A DNA stretch of 64,000 nt from Narthecium ossifragum (taxonomy: Eukaryota > Streptophyta > Magnoliopsida > Dioscoreales > Nartheciaceae), in assembly GCA_963920575.1 (NCBI GenBank), contig OY986971.1, positions 5,123,340-5,187,339 on the forward strand, written 5' to 3'. The notes beneath the pieces are model-generated. The model was not told the origin of the DNA. It saw only the letters and a program-made list of their open reading frames with translations, and did no database searches. Shown here piece by piece: positions 44,803 through 56,665 of this stretch. Position numbers and translations under genes: made by a program. Each line of letters starts with the position of its first letter. Position 1 is the stretch's first letter.

Positions 44803-46133
44803 CAGGGACGGATCTATGAGGGTTGTAGCCCGGTGCAGCCCACATGAAATTTTTTAAAGGGCTTATATATTTAACCCATTTAAACTCCATATAAACATAT
44901 TAAGCCTAATTTAATCTAATAGTTAGCCCACCCATCAGGCCAGATGCCCAATCCCGTACTGCCGGTCAAAATTAAAAGGTGAATAGCTAGTTGTGTAGGT
45001 GGCCAGCTGACATCACTATAGGAAATAGTTAAAATTAAAAAAAGCCAAAAGAGTAAAAAGCCAAAGAGTCAAAATTCGGCCTGCTGACATCACCTTACGA
45101 AGTGTTGCTGCCTGCTAGGTCTGTGCTAGGTCTGGTAATTAGGGGGCGGCGTACTGGGTTTAGTGATTAGGAGGGCGACCTGCTGGGGCGGCTGAGGTAT
45201 TGGATGGCTCTGGTAAGGAAATCCGTAATTCGGGTGGATGTTCCGAATTCAATATTATGTAGGGGTGAAATCCGTGGATTTATGAAGAAAAGTCATGTTC
45301 TTCCGAATTCAATATTGAGCGGATGTCGGCTAAGGTATTATACAGAAATCCCTAATTTCTATTTCTCTCTATCTCATCTCCTTTTCTCAAATTAAATCCT
45401 TAATTTTGGATTCATTGAAATTTTGGAGATCACTATCACATCTCTTCCATGATGCCATCAGTTTCATGTAAGGGATAGGGGGAGGTTTGATCTCTTCTTC
45501 GTCGAAAGAAAGGTAAAATCATTCTTTGTATTTCTCTATTTGTGTTTTGGTGATTTTTACTTATTTTTGGAGACCGGTGAATTGATTTTGTGCATTTTAA
45601 GGATGGAATTGATCCCATATGGAGAAAAACCTAGTTTTATCATATGGACGAGGATTTTTTGAGAGGTTCTATGACTATCTACATTGAAAGATAGCTTGCT
45701 CAAGATATTGACACAGATGAGATAATTGACGAATTCTATACTCAAAAGAATTGTTAGGCACAACTTCGATAGTGTGAGTTTACGCATGTTAATTTATTCA
45801 CATTTATTCACTTTAAAAGGTTAGTATTTGCATAATTGAGAGATTAGACCCCACTTGCAACTTTTTTGTTTTCAGAATTATTTTTTGAATGATCTTACTG
45901 TTCAGAAAAGAATGTGCTTTGAATATAGAAAACACTACTTGAGCATTTACTGTTTGGATATAGTCTATTATTCTTGTGTAGAGTAACAGTAACTGAAACA
46001 TAGGAGCGGGCTTTTTGAAATACATTAGAGATATTACATTAAAATGTGAGCCTGTGATTGGTATAGTTTCCATCAAGTAAACCATTAGGATAGTGTTAGC
46101 CCGGGTGGACTTTAAATCCTACATCCGCCCCTG
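44803..46133. mobile_element. hAT transposon, non-autonomous, 1331 bp
   Basis: Terminal inverted repeats CAGGGACGGATCTA and (complement of the right end) CAGGGGCGGATGTA, flanked by an exact 8-bp AATACAGG at 44795-44802 and 46134-46141. The 8-bp duplication and the CAGGGGCGGA end are diagnostic for a plant hAT group. Only short frames are present; no transposase domain (BED, dimerisation) is visible. Confidence 0.9.
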
Positions 46134-46199
46134 AATACAGGAAAGGCATGCATGCATCCACTTTATGGCTGGTTGCATGCATTAATGGGGGCATTAAAA

Positions 46200-48960
46200 G
46201 TAAGGAAGAAAATATTAAAAAAATAGAGGAAAAATATCAGAAAATAGGGAAATTGTCTGAAAAATGAGAAAAATGGTAGAAAAGTATAAACAAATACCGG
46301 TATATATATAAAAAATTGGAATTTTTTTTGGGAGCAGGCATTAACGATAAAAAAGGAAATTACTGAAAAGTAAAAAAAATTAACGGAAAATAGGAAAATA
46401 TGCGGGAAAATAGGAAAAATGGTAGAAAAGTAGGAAAAATTAATGGAATATAGAAATTTTTTGCGGAAATTTTTTTGAAAGTAATTACTAAATATTGGAA
46501 AGTAATTACCAAATATTGGGAAGTGATCATCAATTTTTGAAAAGTGACTATAAAATAATGGAAGTAACTACCAAATATTGGGAAGTAAGTACCAAAAATT
46601 GGGAAGTAAGTACCAAATATGGGAAGTAACTATCAAAATGGAGAAAATTGTAAAGTAACCACGAAATATTTTCGAAAAGTAACTACCAAAATGGGTAAGT
46701 AACTACCAAACATTGAGGAAGTAACTACGAGCATTGGAAAGTAACTACAAAAAATTGTGAAGTAACTACAAATGTTGGGAGTTACTTTCCAGGAAAGTAA
46801 CTACAATTACTGTAAAGTAATTTTAATATTTAAAAATTAGATATTTTATAAATAGTTTCAAGCATTTTTCTATTACAATTTGTGGAAAGTAACTACCAGT
46901 TTAATTGGGGAGTAACTACCAATTTATATGGGAAGTAACTACTAGTTAACTGTGAAGTAACTACCAGTTTAATTGGCAAGTAAATGCCAGGTTAAATGGG
47001 GGGAAGTAACTACCAGTTGAAGTGTGAAGTAACTACAGTTTTTTTGTAAAGTAATTAACACTTAAAAAGGGAAGTAACTACCAGTTAAACGAGAGAGTAA
47101 CTACAAAAATTTCTAAAAAAAACTTTTCAATGAAGTTATTACAAAAAAATTTTGGAAAGTAACTACAATTTATGGGAAGTAACTACAAATATTGGTAGTT
47201 ATTTCCCAATTTTCCTACCTTTTTTTCTGGGATAGTAACTACAAATTATGAAAAAGTAACTACAATTTTGTAACGACAAATATTTTTTTTGGAAGTAATT
47301 ACTAAAAATTGGAAAGTGATTACCAAATATTGGGAAGTGATCATCAAATTTTTGAAAGTGACTATAAAATAATGGAAATAACTACCAAATATTGGGAAGT
47401 AACTACCAAAAATTGGGAAGTAAATACAAAATATGGGAAGTAACTATCAAAATGGAGAAAATTGTAAAGTAACCATGAAATATTTTCGGAAAGTAACTAC
47501 CAAAATGGGGAAGTAACTACCAAATATTGAGGAAGTAACTACGAGCATTAGAAAGTAACTACAAAAAATTGTGAAGTAACTACAAATGTTGTGAGTTACT
47601 TTCCAGGAAAGTAACTACAATTACTGTAAAGTAATTTTAATATTTAAAAAGTAGACATTTGATAAATAGTTTCAAACATTTTTCTATTACAATTTGTGGA
47701 AAGTAACTACCAGTTTAATTGGGGAGTAACTACCAATTTATATGGGAAGTAACTACCAGTTAACTGTGAAGTAACTACCAGTTTAATTGGCAAGTAAATG
47801 CCAGGTTAAATGGGGGGAAGTAACTACCAGTTGAAGTGTGAAGTAACTGAAGTTTTTTTGTAAAGTAATTAACACTTAAAAAGGGAAGTAACTACCAGTT
47901 AAACGAGAGAGTAACTACAAAAATTTCTAAAAAAACTTTTCAATGAAGTTATTACAAAAAAATTTTGGAAAGTAACTACAATTTATGGGAAGTAACTACA
48001 AATATTGGTAGTTATTTCCCAATTTTCCTACCTTTTTTTCTGGGATAGTAACTACAAATTATGAAAAAGTAACTACAATTTTGTAACGACAAATATTTTT
48101 TTTGGAAGTAATTACTAAAAATTGGAAAGTGATTACCAAATATTGGGAAGTGATCATCAAATTTTTGAAAGTGACTATAAAATAATGGAAATAACTACCA
48201 AATATTGGGAAGTAACTACCAAAAATTGGGAAGTAAATACAAAATATGGGAAGTAACTATCAAAATGGAGAAAATTGTAAAGTAACCATGAAATATTTTC
48301 GGAAAGTAACTACCAAAATGGGGAAGTAACTACCAAATATTGAGGAAGTAACTACGAGCATTAGAAAGTAACTACAAAAAATTGTGAAGTAACTACAAAT
48401 GTTGGGAGTTACTTTCCAGGAAAGTAACTACAATTACTGTAAAGTAATTTTAATATTTAAAAAGTAGACATTTGATAAATAGTTTCAAACATTTTTCTAT
48501 TACAATTTGTGGAAAGTAACTACCAGTTTAATTGGGGAGTAACTACCAATTTATATGGGAAGTAACTACCAGTTAACTGTGAAGTAACTACCAGTTTAAT
48601 TGGCAAGTAAATGCCAGGTTAAATGGGGGGAAGTAACTACCAGTTGAAGTGTGAAGTAACTGAAGTTTTTTTGTAAAGTAATTAACACTTAAAAAGGGAA
48701 GTAACTACAAGTTAAATGAGAGAGTAACTATAAAAATTTCTAAAAAACTTTCCAATGAAGTTATTACAAAATTTTTTTGGAAAGTAATTACAATTTATGA
48801 GAAGTAAGTACAAATATTGGTAGTTACTTCTCAATTTTCCTACGCTTTTTTCTGGGATAGTAATTACAAATTATGGAAAAGTAACTACAATTTATGGGAA
48901 GTAACTACCAATATTGGTAATTACTTCCCGGTTTTTTTTCCTTCAATTTCACGAATCCGG
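46200..48960 (+). repeat. GGGAAGTAACTACCAA array with 813-bp higher-order period
   Basis: Monomers of about 20 bp (GGGAAGTAACTACCAAATATT and variants) fill 2.7 kb. The segment 'gaagtgatcatcaa' recurs at 46521, 47334 and 48147, exactly 813 bp apart, and so do other markers such as 'gggaggttaaatgg'-type and 'gagttactttccagg' words. The second and third units are nearly identical; the first and the end of the third differ more. No open frame of note. Confidence 0.9.
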
Positions 48961-49440
48961 CCGGTTGGACCGCGAAGGGCTGCGGACGGCGACTGGGAGC
49001 CTGGGGGAGTTGGGGGCGGAGAGCGGCGGGGATCTGGTGCGGCGGCGGCGGAGAAGAGACTCTTCAACTCTCGCGGCAGTGCCCTCTCCAATGGCTTCCC
49101 TCTTCCTTTCTCCTTTTCTAACTCTTTAGAAACACCCATCCCTGCCAACCTTTCAACGCAAGATTCCATCTTGGAGCGAAAGCTCCCACCTCTGCGGCAT
49201 CCCCGCCAGACTCCCACTAAGGATCGTCCCTAAGTTCTCTGCCCAAGACCAAGAAGAGCAAAGGAGGCCATCTTCTTCTCCTCCGGCGGCGAGGGCGACC
49301 AGATCGCGGCGGGGCGGCGGGATCTGGAAGCCGGAGCAGGGCGGAGCTGCGACGACACTAGAGCCTAGGGCGGAGCAGAGCAGCGCGGGGCGGGGGGCCA
49401 GGGCGGGGTGTGGGGGAAGGGGCGGTTGTAACCGTTATTG
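48961..49440. other. GC-rich segment after the array, no gene accepted
   Basis: High GC, with frames open on several strands (for example 48817-49233 plus strand) that have no family sense. The same pairing of a GAAGTAAC array with GC-rich flanks is seen in the MULE-like element at 18073-21216, so this is probably part of a related element. Confidence 0.45.
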
Positions 49441-49850
49441 CTCCTTATAAAGTTGATATACCGTTTACCTCCTATTAGTTTATTTACATGTATATTTTCC
49501 TAAGTTAACTTTGTATATTTTTATCATCTTCCCTAGGTTAGTTTTAAATATACATCCTTATAATTATAAGCCAGGAGATTAGTTTTAAATATAGATACTT
49601 ATCTATCTTATAAGATTTAAGGTAGTTACTTTTATGACTCATCATGAGTCATAAACTTATACACACATGGCATACACGTGGTATAAAATTATAATTAAAT
49701 AAACAAAAAAAGGATAGTGGCTGATGTGGCGTAAGTTATAATAGAGATAGTGGAGGCGGGCAGTTAGCCGTGCCAGGTGGCACGGGCCCACCACCTAGTA
49801 TGTATATAGGATAAAGATCCGTGTACATGGCCACGTGGCCGTGTACATTA
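49441..49850. other. No feature recognised
   Basis: AT-rich sequence with no frame, inverted repeat or tandem unit that I could define. Confidence 0.4.
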
Positions 49851-49857
49851 CACATCA

Positions 49858-50046
49858 CGATAATCGGTAAATGTCTACCGATTGTCGCATTCAATCGATG
49901 GATTAGAACAACTAATCAATAGTGGTCTACCGCTTAGATGATTGATACATTCAATCGGTAAATGTCTACCGATTAATTGATCTAATCTATCAGTAGTGTT
50001 CTATCGATGAACTATGTGAGCAATCGGTAGAGATCTACCGATTGAA
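49858..50046. repeat. Short palindromic repeats AATCGGTA...TACCGATT
   Basis: The hairpin word 'aatcggtaaatgtctaccgatt' or a variant occurs at about 49863, 49953 and 50030, with related 'tctaccgctt' and 'tctatcgatg' between. Each can fold on itself. Confidence 0.7.
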
Positions 50047-50309
50047 GGAAACGTATATGTCCTTACCATGTACCCAAATCAGCGTGTATATATATATTCT
50101 TTTTCACAGATGAATGATAAGAAAAAAAACGCCCTAATGCCCCATCCTTCAAGTCTGCTATTGCCACTAGTACTACTCACATCGTACGGCCACTTCCTTA
50201 TCATTCATGCATGAAGCCGTGGAGGCTTTGACCTTTCCCAGTGGTGCGCGCGTGGACATCTGTTGGTAATCCGCTCCTTCGCTAATAGTCAAACATCCCC
50301 ACCAACTTA

Positions 50310-51321
50310 TCCCCCGTTTGGGCAACGGGGTAACAAACGGGGTTAAGCGGGGTAAGCGAATTAATCCACTTAATCTCATTCTTATTTTCAAACGCTACAA
50401 GGTTAAATTTTTGAAGTTAAATCTGAAAATGGTATTAAGCTTCTCTCTCTTATTTACACCCATTAAATATATTTTAATATTATTTTAATGATATCAATAT
50501 ATAAAGAATGATAAAATAATATATTTTTTACATGATGTGGACCAATCATGATATAACACATGGCATGTGGGACCCACCTATATTAATATTTTATTATAAT
50601 AATATGTTATTGATATTATTTAATACACTACGCATAGGAAAAAAAAATTACGCCCTTAGACTTTTTTATACGCTTCTAAAAATACATCTAAATATTTTTA
50701 TGATGGTATAAAAATGTTTACGTGCGTAATAACATTTTTTTGTGCGTGTTTGTTTTTCTACGTGCAAATATTTTTGTGAGTCCATAAACATTTTTGTATG
50801 TGTTTTTATGAGTGTATAAAAACTTTTGTGCACACATAATATTTTTTTATATATATACGTACTATATTAAATAATATTATTCATATGTTATTATAATAAA
50901 ATATTAATATAAGTGGGTCCACATGGCACATGTCATATCATGATTGGTCTACATCATGTAAAAAAAAATATTTTATATTATTTTAATAATAAATATTATT
51001 ATATTAATATAATTGGGTCCACATGGGGATGCATTGATGCAATATTATATATTTTATACACTTTACGCACAAACATTTTAATTAACTTAATTATTAATTC
51101 AAATATTATAATCTTAACCCACTGGGTTACTCATTATTATAATATTATATATTTTATACACTTTATAATTTTTACCCTTATCCCAAGCTTAACCACTATC
51201 TTACCTCTGTTTCTAAGCTAAACGTTAAAAGTGGGTTAAGTTTACTCCAATTTTTTATCTTCACTTTTTTACCCCTAACTCTTTTAACTCTATTAGTCTT
51301 AACCCCGAACCAAACGGGGGC
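50310..51321. mobile_element. 1-kb foldback MITE with TTA target duplication (PIF-like)
   Basis: Ends TCCCCCGTTTGG and CCAAACGGGGGC, flanked by TTA at 50307-50309 and 51322-51324. The left third (50310-50640) is mirrored by the right third (about 50870-51321): for example 'acatgatgtggaccaatcatgatat' and 'atatcatgattggtctacatcatgt'. The spacer contains repeated 'acgtgcg' and 'ttttatgagtgtat' text. No coding content. Confidence 0.85.
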
Positions 51322-51324
51322 TTA

Positions 51325-52430
51325 GACTAGTGCTGCCGGAGAGGTAGGAAGGTAGATGCCGCACGCCTTTCATGTGGCACAACTTGAATCCATGCGAATA
51401 GATAGAGTGCCGCACCACCGTCCAAAATTGGGCCCCTCCGAATCTTGTTTGATCAAATTAACACAGCCGCCGCCACCACCACCTCCACTGGGGACCATCG
51501 GCCACCCCCTTCCCCTTCCGGGCTACCAAGGAAGTAATATTCTCCGAGAGATTGTCAATTGGTGACGTTACATCATTGTTCCATACCTGTTGCATACACA
51601 GGCTAACAACAATGATAAAACTTATACTTACATGCTACGTTTGTTTCATCGGATTATGAACATAATAGGATTAGTTCTCCTTTCTATTCCGTCTTATCCT
51701 ATTTTTTTGTGCTTATTTGAACGTAGGATTAATGTTCCCATTGGAAGTCTATATCCTAAGTACATGGGATTAATTTAGAGGGAATCGGCCAACCCCCCAT
51801 AAGTAAGACTTATGGGGGCAATAAAACATAGCAAACTGTTTTTGGGGTGAAAACCTCAGACAGCTTTCAAAATCTTTTTCTTAACCTACTCATGCGGTAT
51901 TTGAGAATGGGAACCGCGTGTCATAGGGCATAGATATGGGCCCCGCCTGCACGTGGCAACACAAAATCCAGGAGTTGAAGCCATTACTCTTATTTTAGTT
52001 TGTAGTACGATGGGACGGGACTCATTAGTATCACTATCTCACCATTAATAGGTCAGAAGCTTTACACGTGGCCATGGCATTAATGTAATGGGACAAAAAC
52101 CTTTACATCGCACTGGGGCATTTCTACTTCCAAGCATGCTAGTAGCTAACTTCTGACACAAAAGACACGAAGAAATTCACTAATTTTGCTATCAAACTAT
52201 AACTGTTGAATAATTGTGAACTGATGTGGTGTGACATCTGGCATGGGTCCATATATAGGATGATATATATTTCTGAGTTTCAAGGACCTAATCGGTATGA
52301 TCACCCTAGTAGATTACAGTTCCGGGTAAATTTCGAAACCTTTCCAACTTGCTCACCCTTTATAATTTGTTTAATCCATCTCCATCTGGTCTCCAAACCA
52401 GTCGAATTGTGAGTCCATCCTTAACTTTTC
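51325..52430. other. No gene recognised; possible MITE near 51630-51850
   Basis: 'catgctacgtttgtttcatcggattatgaacataatagg' and a downstream 'cctaagtacatgggattaattt' look like MITE text, but I could not match the ends. The 68- to 69-residue frames here have no protein sense. Confidence 0.35.
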
Positions 52431-54230
52431 CGGGTTTTCTCTTTTCTGAGTTTTCCCTCTTTCGAGTTTTCTCTTTTTCAATCTTTGAAATTTAGAACAA
52501 TACCAAAAGAATTTTTTGTTTTCTAAGTTTTCTATTTTTTCGAGCTTTCTCTCTTCTGAGTTTTCTCTTTTTCAATCTTTGAAATTTGGAACAATATCAA
52601 AGTTAAAGTGGTGAGAGAAATCTCACACAAAAGAGAGAAAGCTTAAATGAAAAAGAGAAAACACAAACCAAAGAGAGAAAACTTAAATGAAAAAGAGAAA
52701 ACTTAAACGAAAGAGATAAAACTTAAATGAAAGAGAAAAAACTCAAACAAAAAAGAGAAAACTTAAATGGAAGAGAAAAGACAAACCAAAGAGAGAAAAC
52801 TCAAAACAAAGAGAGAAAACACAAAGTAAAGAGAGAGCTTAAATGAAAGAGAAAAATTTTAACTGAAAGAGGGAAAGCTTAAATAGAAAAGAGAAAATTT
52901 AAACCAAAGAGAGAAAACTCAAACCAAAGAGAGAAAACTTAAATAGATGAGAGAAAACTCAAACAAAAGAGAGAAAACTTAAATGAAAGAGAGAAAACTC
53001 AAACCAAAGACAGAAAATACAAACCAAAGAGGAAAAATTTAAATGAAAGGAAGAAAACTTAAATCAAAGAGAGAAAGCTTAAATAAAAAGAAAGAAAACT
53101 TAAACCAAAGAGAGAAAACTTAAATGAAAGAGAGAAAATTTAACTAATAGAGAGAAAACTTAAATAGAAAAGAGAAAATTCAAACCAAAGAGAGTTTTCT
53201 CTTCTCTTTTATGAGTTTTCTCTCTTAGGAGTTTTCTCTCTTGTGAGTTTTCTCTCTTTTACGAGTTTTCTCTCTTTGATTTGAGTTTTTTTATCTTTGG
53301 CTTGTGTTTTCTCTCTTCTGTTTGAGTTTTCTCTCTTTGGCTTGAGTTTTCTCTCTTTAGCACGAGTTTTCTCTCTTTTACGAGTTTTCTCTCTTTTAAG
53401 AGTTTTCTCTCTTTGGTTTGAGTTTTCTCTTTTCTATTTAAGTTTTCTCTCTTCCATTTAAGTTTCCTCTCTTCCGAGTTTTTTCTTTTCTAAGTTTTCT
53501 CTCTTTTACGAGTTTTCTCTTTTCTCTTTTCTCTTTTATGATTTTTCTCTCTTATGAGTTCTCTCTCTTATGAGTTTTCTCTCTCTTACGAGTTTTCTCT
53601 CTTCTCTTTTACGAGTTTTCTCTCCTCTTTTATGAGTTTTCTCTCTCTCTTATGAGTTTTCTCTCTCTTAGGAGTTTTCTCCTCTTTTACGAGTTTTCTC
53701 TCCTCTTTTACGAGTTTTCTCTCTTCTCTTTTGAGTTTTCTCTCTTTTACGAGTTTTCTCTCTTTGGTTTGAGTTTCTATCTTTGGCTTGTGTTTTCTCT
53801 CTTTAGTTCGAGTTTTCTCTCTTTGGTTTGAATTTTCTCTCTTTAGTTTGAGTTTTCACTGTTTGGCTTGAGTTTTCTCTCTTTTACGAGTTTTCTCTCT
53901 TTAGCTTGAGTTTTCTCTCTTTAGATTGAGTTGTCTCTCTTTGGCTTGAGTTCTCTCTGTTTGGTTTGAGTTCTCTCTCTGGTTTGAGTTTTCTTTTTCT
54001 AGTTTCAGTTTTTTCTCTTTGGCTTGAGTTTTCTCTCTTTGGCTTCAGTTTCTCTCTTCGGTTTGAGTTTTCTCTCTTTGGCTTGAGTTTTTACTCTTTA
54101 GATTGAGTTTTCTCTTTTTGACTTGTGTTTTTTCTCTTTAGATTGAGCTTTCTCTCTTCAATTTAAGTTTTCTTTCTTTCGATTGAGTTTTCTCTCTTCG
54201 GTTTCTGTTTTCTCTTTTACTTTTATACTT

Positions 54231-54262
<32 letters not shown>

Positions 54263-54265
54263 AGT
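52430..54265. repeat. GAGTTTTCTCTCTTTGGTTT array with a strand switch
   Basis: About 52620-53190 is a purine-rich tandem array on the plus strand (units like AAAGAGAGAAAACTTAAATG). From about 53190 to 54230 the same unit appears in the opposite orientation (GAGTTTTCTCTCTTTGGTTT). A short T-rich lead-in lies at 52430-52600 and a (CT)n run at 54233-54262. The unit is about 20 bp. The two arms can pair into a long hairpin. Confidence 0.9.
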
Positions 54266-54414
54266 TTGTGGTATAATACAACAAACTAGTTTCAAGAGAC
54301 AAACTAGTTTGTGGTATATAGTCCATTCATATTTGTTGATGAGAATTAAGTAACCAGTTTATAGTTCACAGAAGAGTGACACAAATGTCTAGTGACACAA
54401 TGTCCATTTTGACA

Positions 54415-54642
54415 TTAGAACTGGCGCTTCTTCAAGTTTGAATCCAACTTGCTCTGGTTGCCATGGAAAACAAAGCCCATAGGTAACAGTCCACTATCAC
54501 ACGTCTCGAATTCTGATCCAATGTCTCGAAAATAGCAAGTCATCGATGGAAACCCATAAACTCTGCAGGTATACATCCAGTGCTGGAAATCAGGAGCAGC
54601 TTTGTCTTCCACAAGCGCGCCTCCGTTCACACTATAGAGCAT
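54415..54642 (-). CDS. Unrecognised short protein or terminal exon
   Basis: A 75-residue minus-strand frame, with sense unlike the surrounding repeats: 'LVEDKAAPDFQHWMYTCRVYGFPSMTCYFRDIG' and 'CDSGLLPMGFVFHGNQSKLDSNLKKRQF'. The balanced composition with four Cys and conserved-looking aromatic pairs suggests a real protein. An acceptor-like 'accttgcaag' lies just upstream (about 54654-54663 on the minus strand), so this may be the last exon of a gene whose other parts were lost or lie elsewhere. I do not recognise the family. There is no supporting upstream exon in the window. Confidence 0.4.
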   Translation of the reverse strand: MLYSVNGGALVEDKAAPDFQHWMYTCRVYGFPSMTCYFRDIGSEFETCDSGLLPMGFVFHGNQSKLDSNLKKRQF

Positions 54643-54664
54643 AATTAAGCCCTTGCAAGGTAGG

Positions 54665-56650
54665 CACGTGTAACAAAAACGAAAACCTTACAGGTTACAG
54701 AGGCTAAAACACACACGGACAAGCCCACCAATTCTAAGAATCTGATTTTGTGAACCACTACGGAGGACAGCTTACTCGCGGAACAATATAACTAATAAAT
54801 AAATGGGGTTTTTGGCTTAAAACACATGAAGTGGTTTTTTGAACAGTAAAGTTTGGTTACTACGGAGGTTTAGCCAATTATCTGATTAATTTATCCCATG
54901 GGGGGTTGGTTTACGTCCCCCGATAGAAAAGAGAGGTGGGATATAACAACAAAAATATCCAATTACCATTAATTAACATCGTTCTATATATGCCCTAGCT
55001 TGCGAGATCTTAAACCGTTCTCTTCTCAAGCGCTGTCATGCTCCAAAATGTTGCGCTATTGTTGATCTCTCCCTTGATAGTGTATGAAAAGCCTGCACAA
55101 GTATATAATTTTCATCCCTTTACTTTTGTTATTTCGTCATTTTCTACTAGTCTTTTTTTACTTTAGTCAACCGGTATATATGCCATGAGGTTACAAATAT
55201 TTTCATATTTCCTATGTACGTAGCATTTTTTAGACAACTTTTTTTTAATTACCTCTTTAATGGAACTAGTTGTTCCAAAAAATAATCAAGCATCTTGATA
55301 TTTGCATGATGCTATCATAAGTGGAAATGAATGACTTGGTGGTATAATAAATACGTAGTATGTACTAAGGCGAACAACAATGGCGAATTGGTCTTTTTGT
55401 CATTTATTTTTTTTCAGCTTTTTGATATTTAAATGCTTGCTAAGATCTTCTCTCACCTTATTTTGTGACCTACCAATTACCAAACACAGGAGAAAAAGAA
55501 TTATCCCTCTCACACCATCTCATGAGATATATAGTCTCCCAGGAGATTATATCGAGGAGACTATATCCCCTTATCCTATCCCACAAAACAAGACTGTATC
55601 CCTCTTATCCTATCCCACAAAACAAAACAAACGCGGCCATAGATACTTAGACAACTCTCCAGGCTCTAAACATTGTGACGATCATCTATAATCTCACCAC
55701 TATATCATTCCCAACAGCAACAATACCATTGTTTAGGGGAGAGAGACACCAAATATTCTCATTAGAACAATCTGACTCAAATACAAAGTCAGACAATTTC
55801 AAAATTCAGAAAGATATTAAGACAAATATCATTATTTGAAACGGTACATAAACAAGATCCCATAAGAAAATTGGGGTCATGAGTAGATGAAATGACAGCC
55901 ATTTGCTCCGACATCAGATAAGGTATATCCGAATTCACGGAATATATAACAACAACAGTGGAGGTTTCAATTGCGTAGTGATCAACATCAACAGATTAGA
56001 TCTGGACCATGAATCAAGCATGGTTCCCACCACCCACTACTAAGGAGTAAGGATGTATGTATAGAAGCATCCATGTGCATGTACCGGAACAAATTGAAGA
56101 GCTATATATGTAGTCCAGGAAGGGCCACATCCCCAGCTGATCACATATGTGGCAACCTAGCTATTCCCCATGCTTCTCATGGGTGGCTAAGCGAGGCATC
56201 TCTCTGGTGGTGGGCATCACAGAACCATGCATGGATCATGCCTCCCAACATCTTAAAAAGAAGAGAATTAAGAGATAATGCTGGCAGAAGGGATAGAAAA
56301 GAAAGGATGGAGAGCATTAGGCCAAAAAGATGGGAAAGTAAGAGATATGCTTATATATACTTGGGAAAAGTAAGGATCCGGATCGTACAAGTGGCCCTTT
56401 CTTCTTACTAATCTTCTTATATGGGTCACCCATCGTACAAGTGTGGACAACACACAACGGTAGCTTTCGAGGGGCTTAATTATTCCTTTCCACATGGTTA
56501 TGTGCCTATGTACCATAGATATTATTCTGATTTTGGCGTGAAGCTCGCCAAAAGATTGTTTTAGAAGATGTTGAGTATTAGAATATAAAATAAAAAAATT
56601 AGTTCAATCATTTTCTATTTAAATATGGATAAGTTTATATTAATATAATT
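54665..56650. other. Long stretch without recognised gene
   Basis: A 35-bp direct repeat ('atcc(c/t)cttatcctatcccacaaaacaa') lies at about 55566-55625 at the end of a MITE-like segment ending 'aacaaacgcggcc'. The 103-residue frame at 55380 and the 112-residue frame at 56073 have no family sense. Confidence 0.4.
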
Positions 56651-56665
56651 TAACCCGTCCTCTTA

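Noticed and set aside
46200..48930. Centromeric or telomeric satellite
   Set aside because: The monomer is not the plant telomere TTTAGGG, the array is under 3 kb and genes lie close on both sides; no centromere claim can be supported.
56073..56411. 112-residue plus-strand frame
   Set aside because: No domain, no promoter sense, and no similarity I recognise; likely chance.
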